This document shows positions 53,249-61,573 of a stretch of DNA of 64,000 nucleotides, piece after piece (position 1 is the first letter of the stretch; each line of letters opens with the position of its first letter). A program made the position numbers and the translations under genes. The stretch comes from Idiomarina rhizosphaerae (GTDB lineage: Bacteria; Pseudomonadota; Gammaproteobacteria; Enterobacterales; Alteromonadaceae): NCBI RefSeq assembly GCF_024159085.1, contig NZ_JAMZDE010000003.1:186001-250000 (forward strand), written 5' to 3'. A model generated the notes under the pieces. It saw nothing but the letters and a program-made list of their open reading frames with translations. It made no database searches and was not told the DNA's origin.

Positions 53249-54073
53249 TTAATTAACCGTCCCCCACAACGTAAGAGCCGCAATAACACACACCCAGAAA
53301 ATCTGCTGGCGGCGCATTAAGCGCAACTGACAAGCAACATGCTCGGTTCTGTCATCCGGATGTTGAGGGCTGTCTTCTGCTTTGCTGGCGACATTAAAAA
53401 GCAGTTTATCCGGGTCGACCTGCGGATTCAGACTGCGCTTGACCCAAACCGGAAACGCCCGCGAAAAATGCCCCACAATTAATAAGCCAAACCCGGCTAA
53501 GCGAGCCGGAACCCAATCTGCAAACCACATAAATTGCTGCCAGGGTTTAGCCGACTCCTGTTCACTTAATTGCTTCTCGGCGTAACGCAGACTGGCATAT
53601 ACCAGAGCGCCGAAACTGCCAAACAGCACAAAATAGAACATCACCGCAATATATTGCCGATAATTGATCCAGATTAACGAGTCACTTAACTGCTTTGGCT
53701 GATGATGCCCGGCAAATTCAGTTAATGCCTGTTGATGTTCATTTACCTGTTGTTCATCGCCCCGGTTTGCCGCTTTTAAATACGCTTTATAGCTTTTGCG
53801 GGCCGGCTCGCAGTTCATCGCCAGCAGTAAAGACAAGATACTGACAATAAAAGTCACCATAAGGTTGTCCAGCAACACCACCAAAAAGCCGACAGCCAAA
53901 GCAGGAACCAACAGGCGAACCAGTTGCAGTGGCTCGCTTTCCCACTTTTCGTTTGTAAGCCGTGCCGCACTCCAGTGTTGCCAGCGTTCCAGAAAAAACG
54001 ACCAGTGCAAAAAGGCCGGGCTGTGATACAAACGCTCAACGCTTAATGCAATCAGCAACGCAATGAGGACCAT
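53249..54073 (-). CDS. ampE: AmpE-like inner-membrane protein
   Basis: A 274-residue membrane protein with helices at about residues 1-10, 51-85, 138-158, 190-205 and 255-272. The N-terminal LIALLIALSVERL and the NYRQYIAVMFYFVLFG segment match AmpE. AmpE is encoded with AmpD in many enterobacteria and is proposed to be a sensory transducer in beta-lactamase induction, though its role is unclear. It starts 10 bases after the ampD stop on the same strand. Confidence 0.85.
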   Translation of the reverse strand: MVLIALLIALSVERLYHSPAFLHWSFFLERWQHWSAARLTNEKWESEPLQLVRLLVPALAVGFLVVLLDNLMVTFIVSILSLLLAMNCEPARKSYKAYLKAANRGDEQQVNEHQQALTEFAGHHQPKQLSDSLIWINYRQYIAVMFYFVLFGSFGALVYASLRYAEKQLSEQESAKPWQQFMWFADWVPARLAGFGLLIVGHFSRAFPVWVKRSLNPQVDPDKLLFNVASKAEDSPQHPDDRTEHVACQLRLMRRQQIFWVCVIAALTLWGTVN

Positions 54074-54083
54074 TCATGACTCC

Positions 54084-54632
54084 TTATAAGGCATTTAAAT
54101 AGGTTTGCCAGTCAAATTCACTGCCCGGGTCCGTTTTACGACCCGGGGCGATATCCTGATGGCCGACAATACGTCGACGGTTTAACTTGGGATATGTGCT
54201 GATTAGCGCCTTAGTGACTGCAATTAATTGTTCGTATTGTTGTTGAGTATAGGCACTGTGGTCGGTTCCTTCGAGCTCAATGCCTATACTGAAATCGTTA
54301 CATCTCCTGCGCCCGCAGTAACGGGACATACCGGCGTGCCAGGCTCGTTTATCAAAAGGCACGTATTGCTCCAGCGTACCATCGCGGTGGATCACACAAT
54401 GTGCCGACACCCTCAGCCCTCTCAGGATAGCAAAGTCCGGGTGTGCATCGGTTTCCAGTTCGCCCATAAACAACTGGCGAATATAAGGTGTACCATATTG
54501 TCCTTCGGGCAGGCTAATACAATGAATGACCAGCAGACTGACTTCGGCGCTTTGTGGGCGTTCATCGTAATGCGGGGACGGATGCTGCACCGCAGTCGTT
54601 ATTTTATGATTTTTTATCGGGTCGCTTTTCAC
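54084..54632 (-). CDS. ampD: 1,6-anhydro-N-acetylmuramyl-L-alanine amidase AmpD
   Basis: A 182-residue zinc amidase that removes the peptide from anhydro-muropeptides in the cytoplasm during peptidoglycan recycling and so keeps ampC-type genes repressed. Zinc ligands are visible: His in LLVIHCISLP (about residue 37), His in VGHQDIAPGRKTDPG (about 157), and the Asp of KTDPG. The AWHAGMSRY and NDFSIGIELEG motifs also match. Length equals E. coli AmpD (183). It is divergent from nadC, as in E. coli. Confidence 0.95.
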   Translation of the reverse strand: MKSDPIKNHKITTAVQHPSPHYDERPQSAEVSLLVIHCISLPEGQYGTPYIRQLFMGELETDAHPDFAILRGLRVSAHCVIHRDGTLEQYVPFDKRAWHAGMSRYCGRRRCNDFSIGIELEGTDHSAYTQQQYEQLIAVTKALISTYPKLNRRRIVGHQDIAPGRKTDPGSEFDWQTYLNAL

Positions 54633-54684
54633 AGGCTCAACAAAACGGTAAAGTTTGCCCCCTAGTATCCGTATTGTCTGTTAA

Positions 54685-55569
<885 letters not shown>

Positions 55570-55668
55570 AAAATTGCCATAGATAGCCAATAGATTACAG
55601 GAAAATAGAATTTACTAATTCGCCCGGGTGAACCACAGTTCTGCTGTTTTTAAACAGGGAGCTGAATT

Positions 55669-56151
55669 ATGCAGGAAGCACATTTTCACCATTTACCCGT
55701 TCTTCGTTTTCCAGGTAAGGGTTTTAGTCTTATCGAGATGATGGTCGTGGTGGCCATCATTGCCATCCTCTCGGCTATTGCCGTTCCGTCGTACACCTAT
55801 TACACCCAGCAGGCCAAAGTTAGTAAAGCTTTAGCCCATGCCCAGCCGTTACAGTTGGGTATCGCTTTATGCTGGCAAATTGAAGGGCAGTTAAACCAGT
55901 GCAATCAGGCCGGAAATAAAGGCATCCCCGGTTTACCATCACCTCTACCCGATGAACTCAGCGAGCTCAGTCTGACCGAATCAGCCGCGGTGCGCTTAAC
56001 TCTTAACTCGGTCAATATTAACAATCAGCCACTGCAGATTGAACTGACACCCAACGCCACGAATACTTATTTAGACTGGAATATTGCCTGTTCCGATTAC
56101 AACGAAATGCGCTCAGTGGTGCAAAACTGTGAACGACAGGTAAGCTACTGA
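55669..56151 (+). CDS. pilA: Type IV pilin
   Basis: A 160-residue prepilin. A long leader of 18 residues ends in glycine before FSLIEMMVVVAIIAILSAIA, so PilD should cut between Gly18 and Phe19. Glu5 of the mature pilin is present. The hydrophobic helix runs to about residue 40. Near the C-terminus two cysteines (ACSDYNEMRSVVQNCE) probably form the D-loop disulphide; a third pair, LCWQ and QCNQ, lies earlier. The gene overlaps pilB by one base (TGATG), so pilus subunit and assembly ATPase are coupled. It may be the major pilin or a PpdD-like pilin. Confidence 0.88.
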   Translation: MQEAHFHHLPVLRFPGKGFSLIEMMVVVAIIAILSAIAVPSYTYYTQQAKVSKALAHAQPLQLGIALCWQIEGQLNQCNQAGNKGIPGLPSPLPDELSELSLTESAAVRLTLNSVNINNQPLQIELTPNATNTYLDWNIACSDYNEMRSVVQNCERQVSY

Positions 56152-57467
56152 TGACCAGCGTCGCCTCTTGTTCACTTCGCCACCTGTCCGGGCCGACGAG
56201 TTCGTCGGAAAATGAGCACGATCCTTTTTTGCAACAACATGGTTTGCTGTTTTTTGCTCAGGGAGAAACGTGGCTCATGTTAGTACAACAACCCGGGTTT
56301 GCGCCGGTCGACGGGGTATTACTGAGCTTTTACAGCGATAAAAAAGTATTGCTCATTCGTGGCAAAGGCAGGCTACCCGGTATTCAACTGCCTAAAGACT
56401 CAGCTATAGAGTACGTTGACCAGCTACTGTTGTACTGCGCAGAAAAAGGGCTCTCCGATCTGCATCTGCAACCTCTGAACCAAGGTGTTATTGTCAGAGG
56501 CAGGGAAGCTGGCCAGCTGCGCCGTTTAGATTTTATAGCGCGAGAGTTTGCTCAACAGGTTTATTCGCGTATTAAAGTACAGGCCAACCTTGATTTAACC
56601 GAGCAACGCCAACCGCAGGACGGCCGCTTGTCGATGCAGTCTGGTAATAACACGCAACTGGAATTCAGGTTAAACTGCTGTCCGGTTATCGGTGGAGAAA
56701 AGTTGGTGCTGCGATGTTTACAGCCAACTCACAACATTACCCCCTTACAGCAAACCGGCCTGCTGGAAGAACAGTACGGTTGGTTTGCCCGCTGTTTAAG
56801 TCAGACGCAGGGGTTAATTCTGGTGACAGGCCCTACAGGTAGCGGCAAAACTTCAACTTTGTACAGTGCAATGAGCCAGCTGGATACTGAGCGCAGCAAT
56901 GTTTGCAGTGTCGAAGACCCGGTTGAGGTCCCGCTGCAGGGTTGCAGTCAGGTGATGGTCAATACGCGCCAGGGGCTGACCTTCGCATCAATTCTTCGCG
57001 CCCTCCTCCGACAAGACCCCGATGTTATCCTTATCGGCGAAATCCGCGATGCAGAGACCGCCAAAATTGCAGTGCAGGCAGCGCAAACGGGTCATTTAGT
57101 TCTGAGCTCATTGCATACCAACAACTGCCTGGACAGTTTAAAACGCTTGCAATCTCTGGGCGTTAACCCGCTGGATATTCGCAGCTCATTAAAGCTTATT
57201 GTCAGCCAACGTTTGCTGCCAGTAGCCGAGAAGAGCTACCACCAGACAGAGAAAAACCGTCAGGCGGTGTTTGAGGTTGTGCCCTGGCTGGATGACTCTG
57301 AAGAGCTAGTTGAGAAATTAATCAACTCCCAAGCCTCCATTAAAGATTTGCGTAACTACCTGAACCAACTCAAGCTTCCGGATTTTTCACAGGCGCTACA
57401 GCATTATATCGATAGCGGTTTGATTAGCCGTGCAGAGAGGGAGCGTTTCAGTTATGAAGACGCTTAA
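56151..57467 (+). CDS. pilB: Type IV pilus assembly ATPase, PilB/HofB-like
   Basis: A 438-residue secretion ATPase. Motifs include Walker A GPTGSGKTSTLYSA (about residues 224-237), the Asp box SVEDPVEVPL (about 258-267), Walker B ILIGEIRDAETAKIA (about 288-302), and the His box TGHLVLSSLHTN. It powers pilus extension. It is shorter than usual PilB (about 560 residues) because the N-terminal domain is reduced. The tetracysteine zinc site normally found after the His box is missing: the segment LLPVAEKSYHQTEKNRQAVF has no cysteine. In both respects it resembles E. coli HofB. It overlaps pilC by 14 bases. Confidence 0.9.
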   Translation: MTSVASCSLRHLSGPTSSSENEHDPFLQQHGLLFFAQGETWLMLVQQPGFAPVDGVLLSFYSDKKVLLIRGKGRLPGIQLPKDSAIEYVDQLLLYCAEKGLSDLHLQPLNQGVIVRGREAGQLRRLDFIAREFAQQVYSRIKVQANLDLTEQRQPQDGRLSMQSGNNTQLEFRLNCCPVIGGEKLVLRCLQPTHNITPLQQTGLLEEQYGWFARCLSQTQGLILVTGPTGSGKTSTLYSAMSQLDTERSNVCSVEDPVEVPLQGCSQVMVNTRQGLTFASILRALLRQDPDVILIGEIRDAETAKIAVQAAQTGHLVLSSLHTNNCLDSLKRLQSLGVNPLDIRSSLKLIVSQRLLPVAEKSYHQTEKNRQAVFEVVPWLDDSEELVEKLINSQASIKDLRNYLNQLKLPDFSQALQHYIDSGLISRAERERFSYEDA

Positions 57468-58632
57468 TTACTGCTGGCAGTGGCAGGCTGATAATACGTC
57501 CGGGCTGGTTCATGCAGACTCACTTTTGCAGGCTAAACAATTGCTATCGCAACATCATATCCGTTGTACAAAAATAAAACGCCTATCGAAGCGTCAAAGA
57601 AAGCTTAATAAACCTAAATTATCGCTCTGGTATATTCTACTGCAACAAACCGCCAGTCTACTGGAGAGTGGCCTGCCGCTTTCAGAAGCTCTGCGACACA
57701 GTATTTGTGAAACTAAGTCCAGAAGCCTGCGCTGGTTAATTGAAGATTGTATTCGCAGCATTGAGCACGGCTTCTCTTTTAGTCGAGCACTAACTTATTA
57801 TGAAAGCTGGTTACCCAAAGCTGACATTAACGCCATAGCCTGGGCGGAACAAAACGGACAGCTCGCCGATGCGTTACAGCAGTTACAAGAACTGGAAAAA
57901 CGCCAGCTTCAACTGAAAAAGAAATTAACCAAAGCGCTGCGTTATCCCGTCATTGTATTAATAGTGGCTGCAAGTGTTTGCTTCATAATGATGGGCTGGG
58001 TTTTGCCGGCTTTTGCTCAGCTTTTTGGCGAAGGTGAGCTACCCTGGCTGACTGCCGTTTTACTGAACTCATCAGCATTTTTGAAAGAGCAGGCATTTGT
58101 CATTTTAAGTGCGATATTAGCTGCGACAGTTATTCTTTTTGCCGTTAAAAACAAAGCTCCCTTGTTCTTCCAACGAACACTCGCGCAATTACCCGTTATT
58201 GGCCAGTTGCTACAGGATATTAAGCTACAGCAGCTGTTTCACCGGCTGGCGGTAGCTTTGCGGGCTGGTATTGAAACCCGACAAGCTATTCTCAGCACCG
58301 AATCGTCCCTGAACTGGTTGCCCCATAAAGCAGCCTTACATCAAATTCATCAGCAACTCGAGTCTGGTAACGGTTGGGTAGACAGCTTCCGCTCCAGTAC
58401 GCTAAATGAACCTCGCACTCTCAGTTTTCTTAAAGTTGGCGAACAAAATGGTAAAATTGATAACGCCTTTGCCGCACTTGCCAATTTCAGGCAACAACGA
58501 TTTGAACAAAACTGTGAACGCCTGATTGCTCTGGCAGAGCCCTTGCTGATGGTCGTTTTAGGCGGCATTATAGGCACTCTTTTGGTCGCTATGTATTTAC
58601 CGCTGTTTTCTATGGGGCAGCAGTTTCAATAA
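57454..58632 (+). CDS. pilC: Type IV pilus inner-membrane platform protein
   Basis: A 392-residue protein with two GspF domains, each followed by membrane helices (helices at about residues 168-192, 214-236 and 366-388). Typical motifs are LLQQTASLLESGLPLSEALR (about 61-80) and FHRLAVALRAGIETRQAI (about 264-281), and the closing EPLLMVVLGGIIGTLLVAMY. The ATG at 57454 gives the normal start; the open frame begins 24 bases earlier. It overlaps the end of pilB. PilC anchors the assembly ATPase and pilin export at the inner membrane. Confidence 0.92.
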   Translation: MKTLNYCWQWQADNTSGLVHADSLLQAKQLLSQHHIRCTKIKRLSKRQRKLNKPKLSLWYILLQQTASLLESGLPLSEALRHSICETKSRSLRWLIEDCIRSIEHGFSFSRALTYYESWLPKADINAIAWAEQNGQLADALQQLQELEKRQLQLKKKLTKALRYPVIVLIVAASVCFIMMGWVLPAFAQLFGEGELPWLTAVLLNSSAFLKEQAFVILSAILAATVILFAVKNKAPLFFQRTLAQLPVIGQLLQDIKLQQLFHRLAVALRAGIETRQAILSTESSLNWLPHKAALHQIHQQLESGNGWVDSFRSSTLNEPRTLSFLKVGEQNGKIDNAFAALANFRQQRFEQNCERLIALAEPLLMVVLGGIIGTLLVAMYLPLFSMGQQFQ

Positions 58633-58647
58633 CTAAGGAATAGAAGT

Positions 58648-59508
58648 ATGGAATACTTGCTTGCTGCCGGGTCAGTACCGACATTGGTGGTCGCGCTAGT
58701 GCTGGGCGCCGTTATCGGTAGCTTCCTGAACGTAGTGATCACCCGACTGCCAATACAGCTGGAACGCCAATGGCAGCGTGAATGTGCCGAAATGAACGGC
58801 ACTCCAGTAACCGAACAGGACCGTTTTTCCATCGCGTTTCCGGGTTCACATTGCCCTGAATGCAAGGCCTCTATTGCATGGTACGATAATATTCCGCTGT
58901 TGAGCTATCTGGTTTTGCGCGCTCGCTGCCGCCATTGTCAAACTCACATTCCGGTTACTTACTGGCTAGTTGAAATTATCAGTTGCCTGGTGTTCGGCAT
59001 AATAAGCTGGCATTTCGGCTTCACCCTACCGGCGTTGGTGTATGTTACGGCCTTTTCGTTATTAATTTGCCTGTTCGTTATCGACTGGCGTCATCAGTTA
59101 CTGCCCGATCAGCTCACTTACCCTTTACTCTGGGTGGCTTTGCTCTGGTCCATCTCTGACTTAAGTGACATGACTCCGGCCTCCGCAATTATTGGCGCCA
59201 CAGCGGGTTATCTTAGCCTTTGGAGCGTGTTTTGGGCCTATAAGCTTATCACCGGCAAAGAAGGTATGGGCTATGGTGACTTTAAACTGCTGGCAGCTAT
59301 CACAGCTTTTACCGGCGCGACTCTGTTGCCGGTCACAATTCTTGCCAGCTCGGTTTGCGGAGCCGTAATAGGCCTGATTATGTTACGCCGGCAAAGCCGC
59401 TCGCAACCCATACCTTTTGGGCCTTTTCTAATCGGCGGAGGCCTGCTTAGCTACTTCTATGGCATGGAGCTGTTGTTCAGCTACTGGCATTGGCTAGGAG
59501 GCGTTTGA
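58648..59508 (+). CDS. pilD: Prepilin peptidase/N-methyltransferase
   Basis: A 286-residue bifunctional membrane enzyme. It cuts the leader of type IV prepilins and methylates the new N-terminus. It has the N-terminal GSFLNVVITRLPIQLER, the zinc-binding CPECKASI and CRHCQTH cysteine pairs (about residues 70-97), and the two catalytic aspartates in VIDWRHQLLPDQLTYPLL and GMGYGDFKLLAAI (about 148 and 212). About eight membrane segments follow. The substrate is probably the pilin encoded three genes upstream. It ends 2 bases before the coaE start. Confidence 0.96.
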   Translation: MEYLLAAGSVPTLVVALVLGAVIGSFLNVVITRLPIQLERQWQRECAEMNGTPVTEQDRFSIAFPGSHCPECKASIAWYDNIPLLSYLVLRARCRHCQTHIPVTYWLVEIISCLVFGIISWHFGFTLPALVYVTAFSLLICLFVIDWRHQLLPDQLTYPLLWVALLWSISDLSDMTPASAIIGATAGYLSLWSVFWAYKLITGKEGMGYGDFKLLAAITAFTGATLLPVTILASSVCGAVIGLIMLRRQSRSQPIPFGPFLIGGGLLSYFYGMELLFSYWHWLGGV

Positions 59509-59510
59509 AA

Positions 59511-60119
59511 ATGACCTATGTAGTTGGCGTAACCGGCGGTATCGGTAGCGGAAAGTCAGCAGCCACAGCTGAGTTTGAAAAACTGGGCATAACCGTGGTC
59601 GATGCCGATATTGTGGCCCGCCAGGTTGTTATGCCGGGCACCCCCTGCCTGCGAGCAATTGCAGAGCATTTTGGTAGGGACCTGTTAACAGACAAAGGGG
59701 AGCTTGACCGCAAAGCTCTACGCCAAAAAATATTCTCTGACCCCGCAGAAAAAGACTGGTTGAACAGCTTGTTGCACCCGGCCATACGCGAGGAAATTCT
59801 GGCTCAACTGGAACAGGCCTGTTCGCCCTATGTGATTTTATCAGCGCCGTTATTGCTGGAAAATAATTTGGATAAGTACTGCCAGCGCGTATTGGTGGTG
59901 GATGTTTCAGAAGAATTACAATTACAAAGAACGATTCGGCGAGACGAGAGTCCAAAAGAGGAAGTTGAGGCTATTATGAAAGCTCAGTTGAGTCGTGATG
60001 CACGACTTCTCAAAGCGGACGATATTCTGAATAACGAGGGCAGTATCGGCGAATTACGTCAGCAGGTTAACCAACTGCATCAGCGCTATCTTTCGGCAAC
60101 CGTTGCACAGGAAGAGTAA
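59511..60119 (+). CDS. coaE: Dephospho-CoA kinase
   Basis: A 202-residue kinase that catalyses the last step of coenzyme A synthesis. It has the P-loop VGVTGGIGSGKSAA (residues 5-18) and VVDADIVARQVV (about 30-41), HPAIREEI (about 90-97) and PLLLENNLDKYCQRVLVVDV. The ATG at 59511 follows GGAGG by 9 bases; the frame is open from 59490. It is followed by zapD and yacG, the usual order in gammaproteobacteria. Confidence 0.95.
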   Translation: MTYVVGVTGGIGSGKSAATAEFEKLGITVVDADIVARQVVMPGTPCLRAIAEHFGRDLLTDKGELDRKALRQKIFSDPAEKDWLNSLLHPAIREEILAQLEQACSPYVILSAPLLLENNLDKYCQRVLVVDVSEELQLQRTIRRDESPKEEVEAIMKAQLSRDARLLKADDILNNEGSIGELRQQVNQLHQRYLSATVAQEE

Positions 60120-60159
60120 TCCGCTATCATAGAAACAGAGTTCAACAATCGGCAATCGC

Positions 60160-60924
60160 ATGACATCTACTGATAACGACAACATTCTCTATGAATATCC
60201 GCTTCAGGAGCGTATGCGAACTTATTTGCGGTTAGAGCATGGTTTTGAGCAGCTAAAAGCCAGCCAAACCTGTTTTGACAAGCAGGCTGAACCCTTTTTT
60301 AACGCCCTGTTTGCCGTTACTGAGTTGCTTGAACGCTGTGACATCCGCACCGAACTGACGAAAGATTTAGAACTCGACAAACAACGTTTACAAAAATGGG
60401 AAGAACATCCCGACGTAGACCGCGATGCATTGCGAAGAACCATTAATGAAATTGCGCATTGTCTCAACACGCTACAGGATATTCCAAAGTACTTACGCCA
60501 GCTCAAAGATGATGCCCTGCTGACGAGTATACGCCAACGGTTCAGCCAGCCTGGCATGAGCGGCTTATTTGAATTACCGCAACTACATTTATGGTTAAGC
60601 CAGTCTGCTGAAGAAAAGCAACAACAATGTGAACGCTGGAGTCAGACACTGGCTTTTGTCGAACTGGCAATTACCTTAAAACTGACATTATTACGCGAGC
60701 AATCCGTTTTCGCGCCAATACAATTGCAAAATGGATTCCTGCAGGAAAGTTCAGAGCAGTTACTAGCTATGCTGCGAATTAAAGTCCCCCGCTCGGCCAA
60801 GATTTATCCGGTCATCAGTGGGCATCGGCAACGATTTACGGTACGATTCATGCCCTTACCCGGGGAGAGCAAAGAGGCATCCCTGCACGATATTGAATTT
60901 GAACTCGCAAGGTGTAGTCCATGA
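60160..60924 (+). CDS. zapD: Cell division protein ZapD
   Basis: A 254-residue FtsZ-bundling protein. The N-terminal [20 protein letters not shown] is diagnostic, followed by helical and beta domains with SRPCFDK-like segments, [17 protein letters not shown] (about residues 129-145), and the ending with [20 protein letters not shown]. ZapD links FtsZ filaments during ring formation. It overlaps yacG by four bases (ATGA). Confidence 0.95.
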   Translation: MTSTDNDNILYEYPLQERMRTYLRLEHGFEQLKASQTCFDKQAEPFFNALFAVTELLERCDIRTELTKDLELDKQRLQKWEEHPDVDRDALRRTINEIAHCLNTLQDIPKYLRQLKDDALLTSIRQRFSQPGMSGLFELPQLHLWLSQSAEEKQQQCERWSQTLAFVELAITLKLTLLREQSVFAPIQLQNGFLQESSEQLLAMLRIKVPRSAKIYPVISGHRQRFTVRFMPLPGESKEASLHDIEFELARCSP

Positions 60925-61115
60925 GTATAAGTGTTAACTGCCCAACCTGTCAGGCTAAAGTAGAATGGTCAGATAAATCCCCTGCCAGACCTTTTTGCAG
61001 TGAACGGTGTAAACTGATTGATTTAGGTGAGTGGGCAAACGAAGAAAAAAGCATCCCGGGCGAGCCCGTTGTCATAGCTAACGACGACTATAACAACGAC
61101 GAACAGGACTATTAG
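60921..61115 (+). CDS. yacG: DNA gyrase inhibitor YacG
   Basis: A 64-residue zinc protein. [10 protein letters not shown] (CxxC) and [16 protein letters not shown] (CxxxC) form the zinc site, and the tail is acidic ([11 protein letters not shown]). In E. coli YacG binds GyrB and inhibits gyrase. Its start overlaps the stop of zapD. It converges with mutT across a 35-base gap that holds no terminator I can recognise. Confidence 0.94.
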   Translation: MSISVNCPTCQAKVEWSDKSPARPFCSERCKLIDLGEWANEEKSIPGEPVVIANDDYNNDEQDY

Positions 61116-61150
61116 TTCAGGTAGTAGCCTTTAGAGTCTGAGTTGCTGCA

Positions 61151-61567
61151 TTAATAAGCGTTCAATGACTGCATAATGCATTCGACAATGGGTTGATTAG
61201 CTTCCGGAAACTGGAATGCATCCAGTTGGTTTTTATCAACCCAACACCAATCCTGACCTTCTAACTGACGCGCTTCACCGCTGTAAGCAAGCACCCACCA
61301 GACATCGAGTAAAACGCGTTTATCTTTGTACTGATGCTCTATGACGGTTAACGGCGCCATATCGGTCACATCAATACCGCACTCTTCTTTTAGCTCGCGC
61401 TGCAATGCTTGTTGAACATTCTCGCCAGCTTCGACTTTACCACCGGGGAATTCCCACTTACCACCCTGATGTTGTTCAGGATGACGTTGGGCGATAAAAA
61501 TTTCGCCCTTCTCATTTTCAATCACGCCGACTGCCACATGGACAGCAGGCGATTTTTGGGTTTCCAT
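61151..61567 (-). CDS. mutT: 8-oxo-dGTP diphosphatase MutT
   Basis: A 138-residue Nudix hydrolase. The Nudix box runs from GGKVEAGENVQQALQ to RELKEECGI (about residues 38-61). The preceding QGGKWEFPGGK is the nucleotide contact typical of MutT. It cleans 8-oxo-dGTP from the nucleotide pool, preventing A-to-C changes. It lies 6 bases after the secA stop and is probably co-transcribed with it, the arrangement of E. coli. Confidence 0.93.
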   Translation of the reverse strand: METQKSPAVHVAVGVIENEKGEIFIAQRHPEQHQGGKWEFPGGKVEAGENVQQALQRELKEECGIDVTDMAPLTVIEHQYKDKRVLLDVWWVLAYSGEARQLEGQDWCWVDKNQLDAFQFPEANQPIVECIMQSLNAY

Positions 61568-61573
61568 AAAAAC

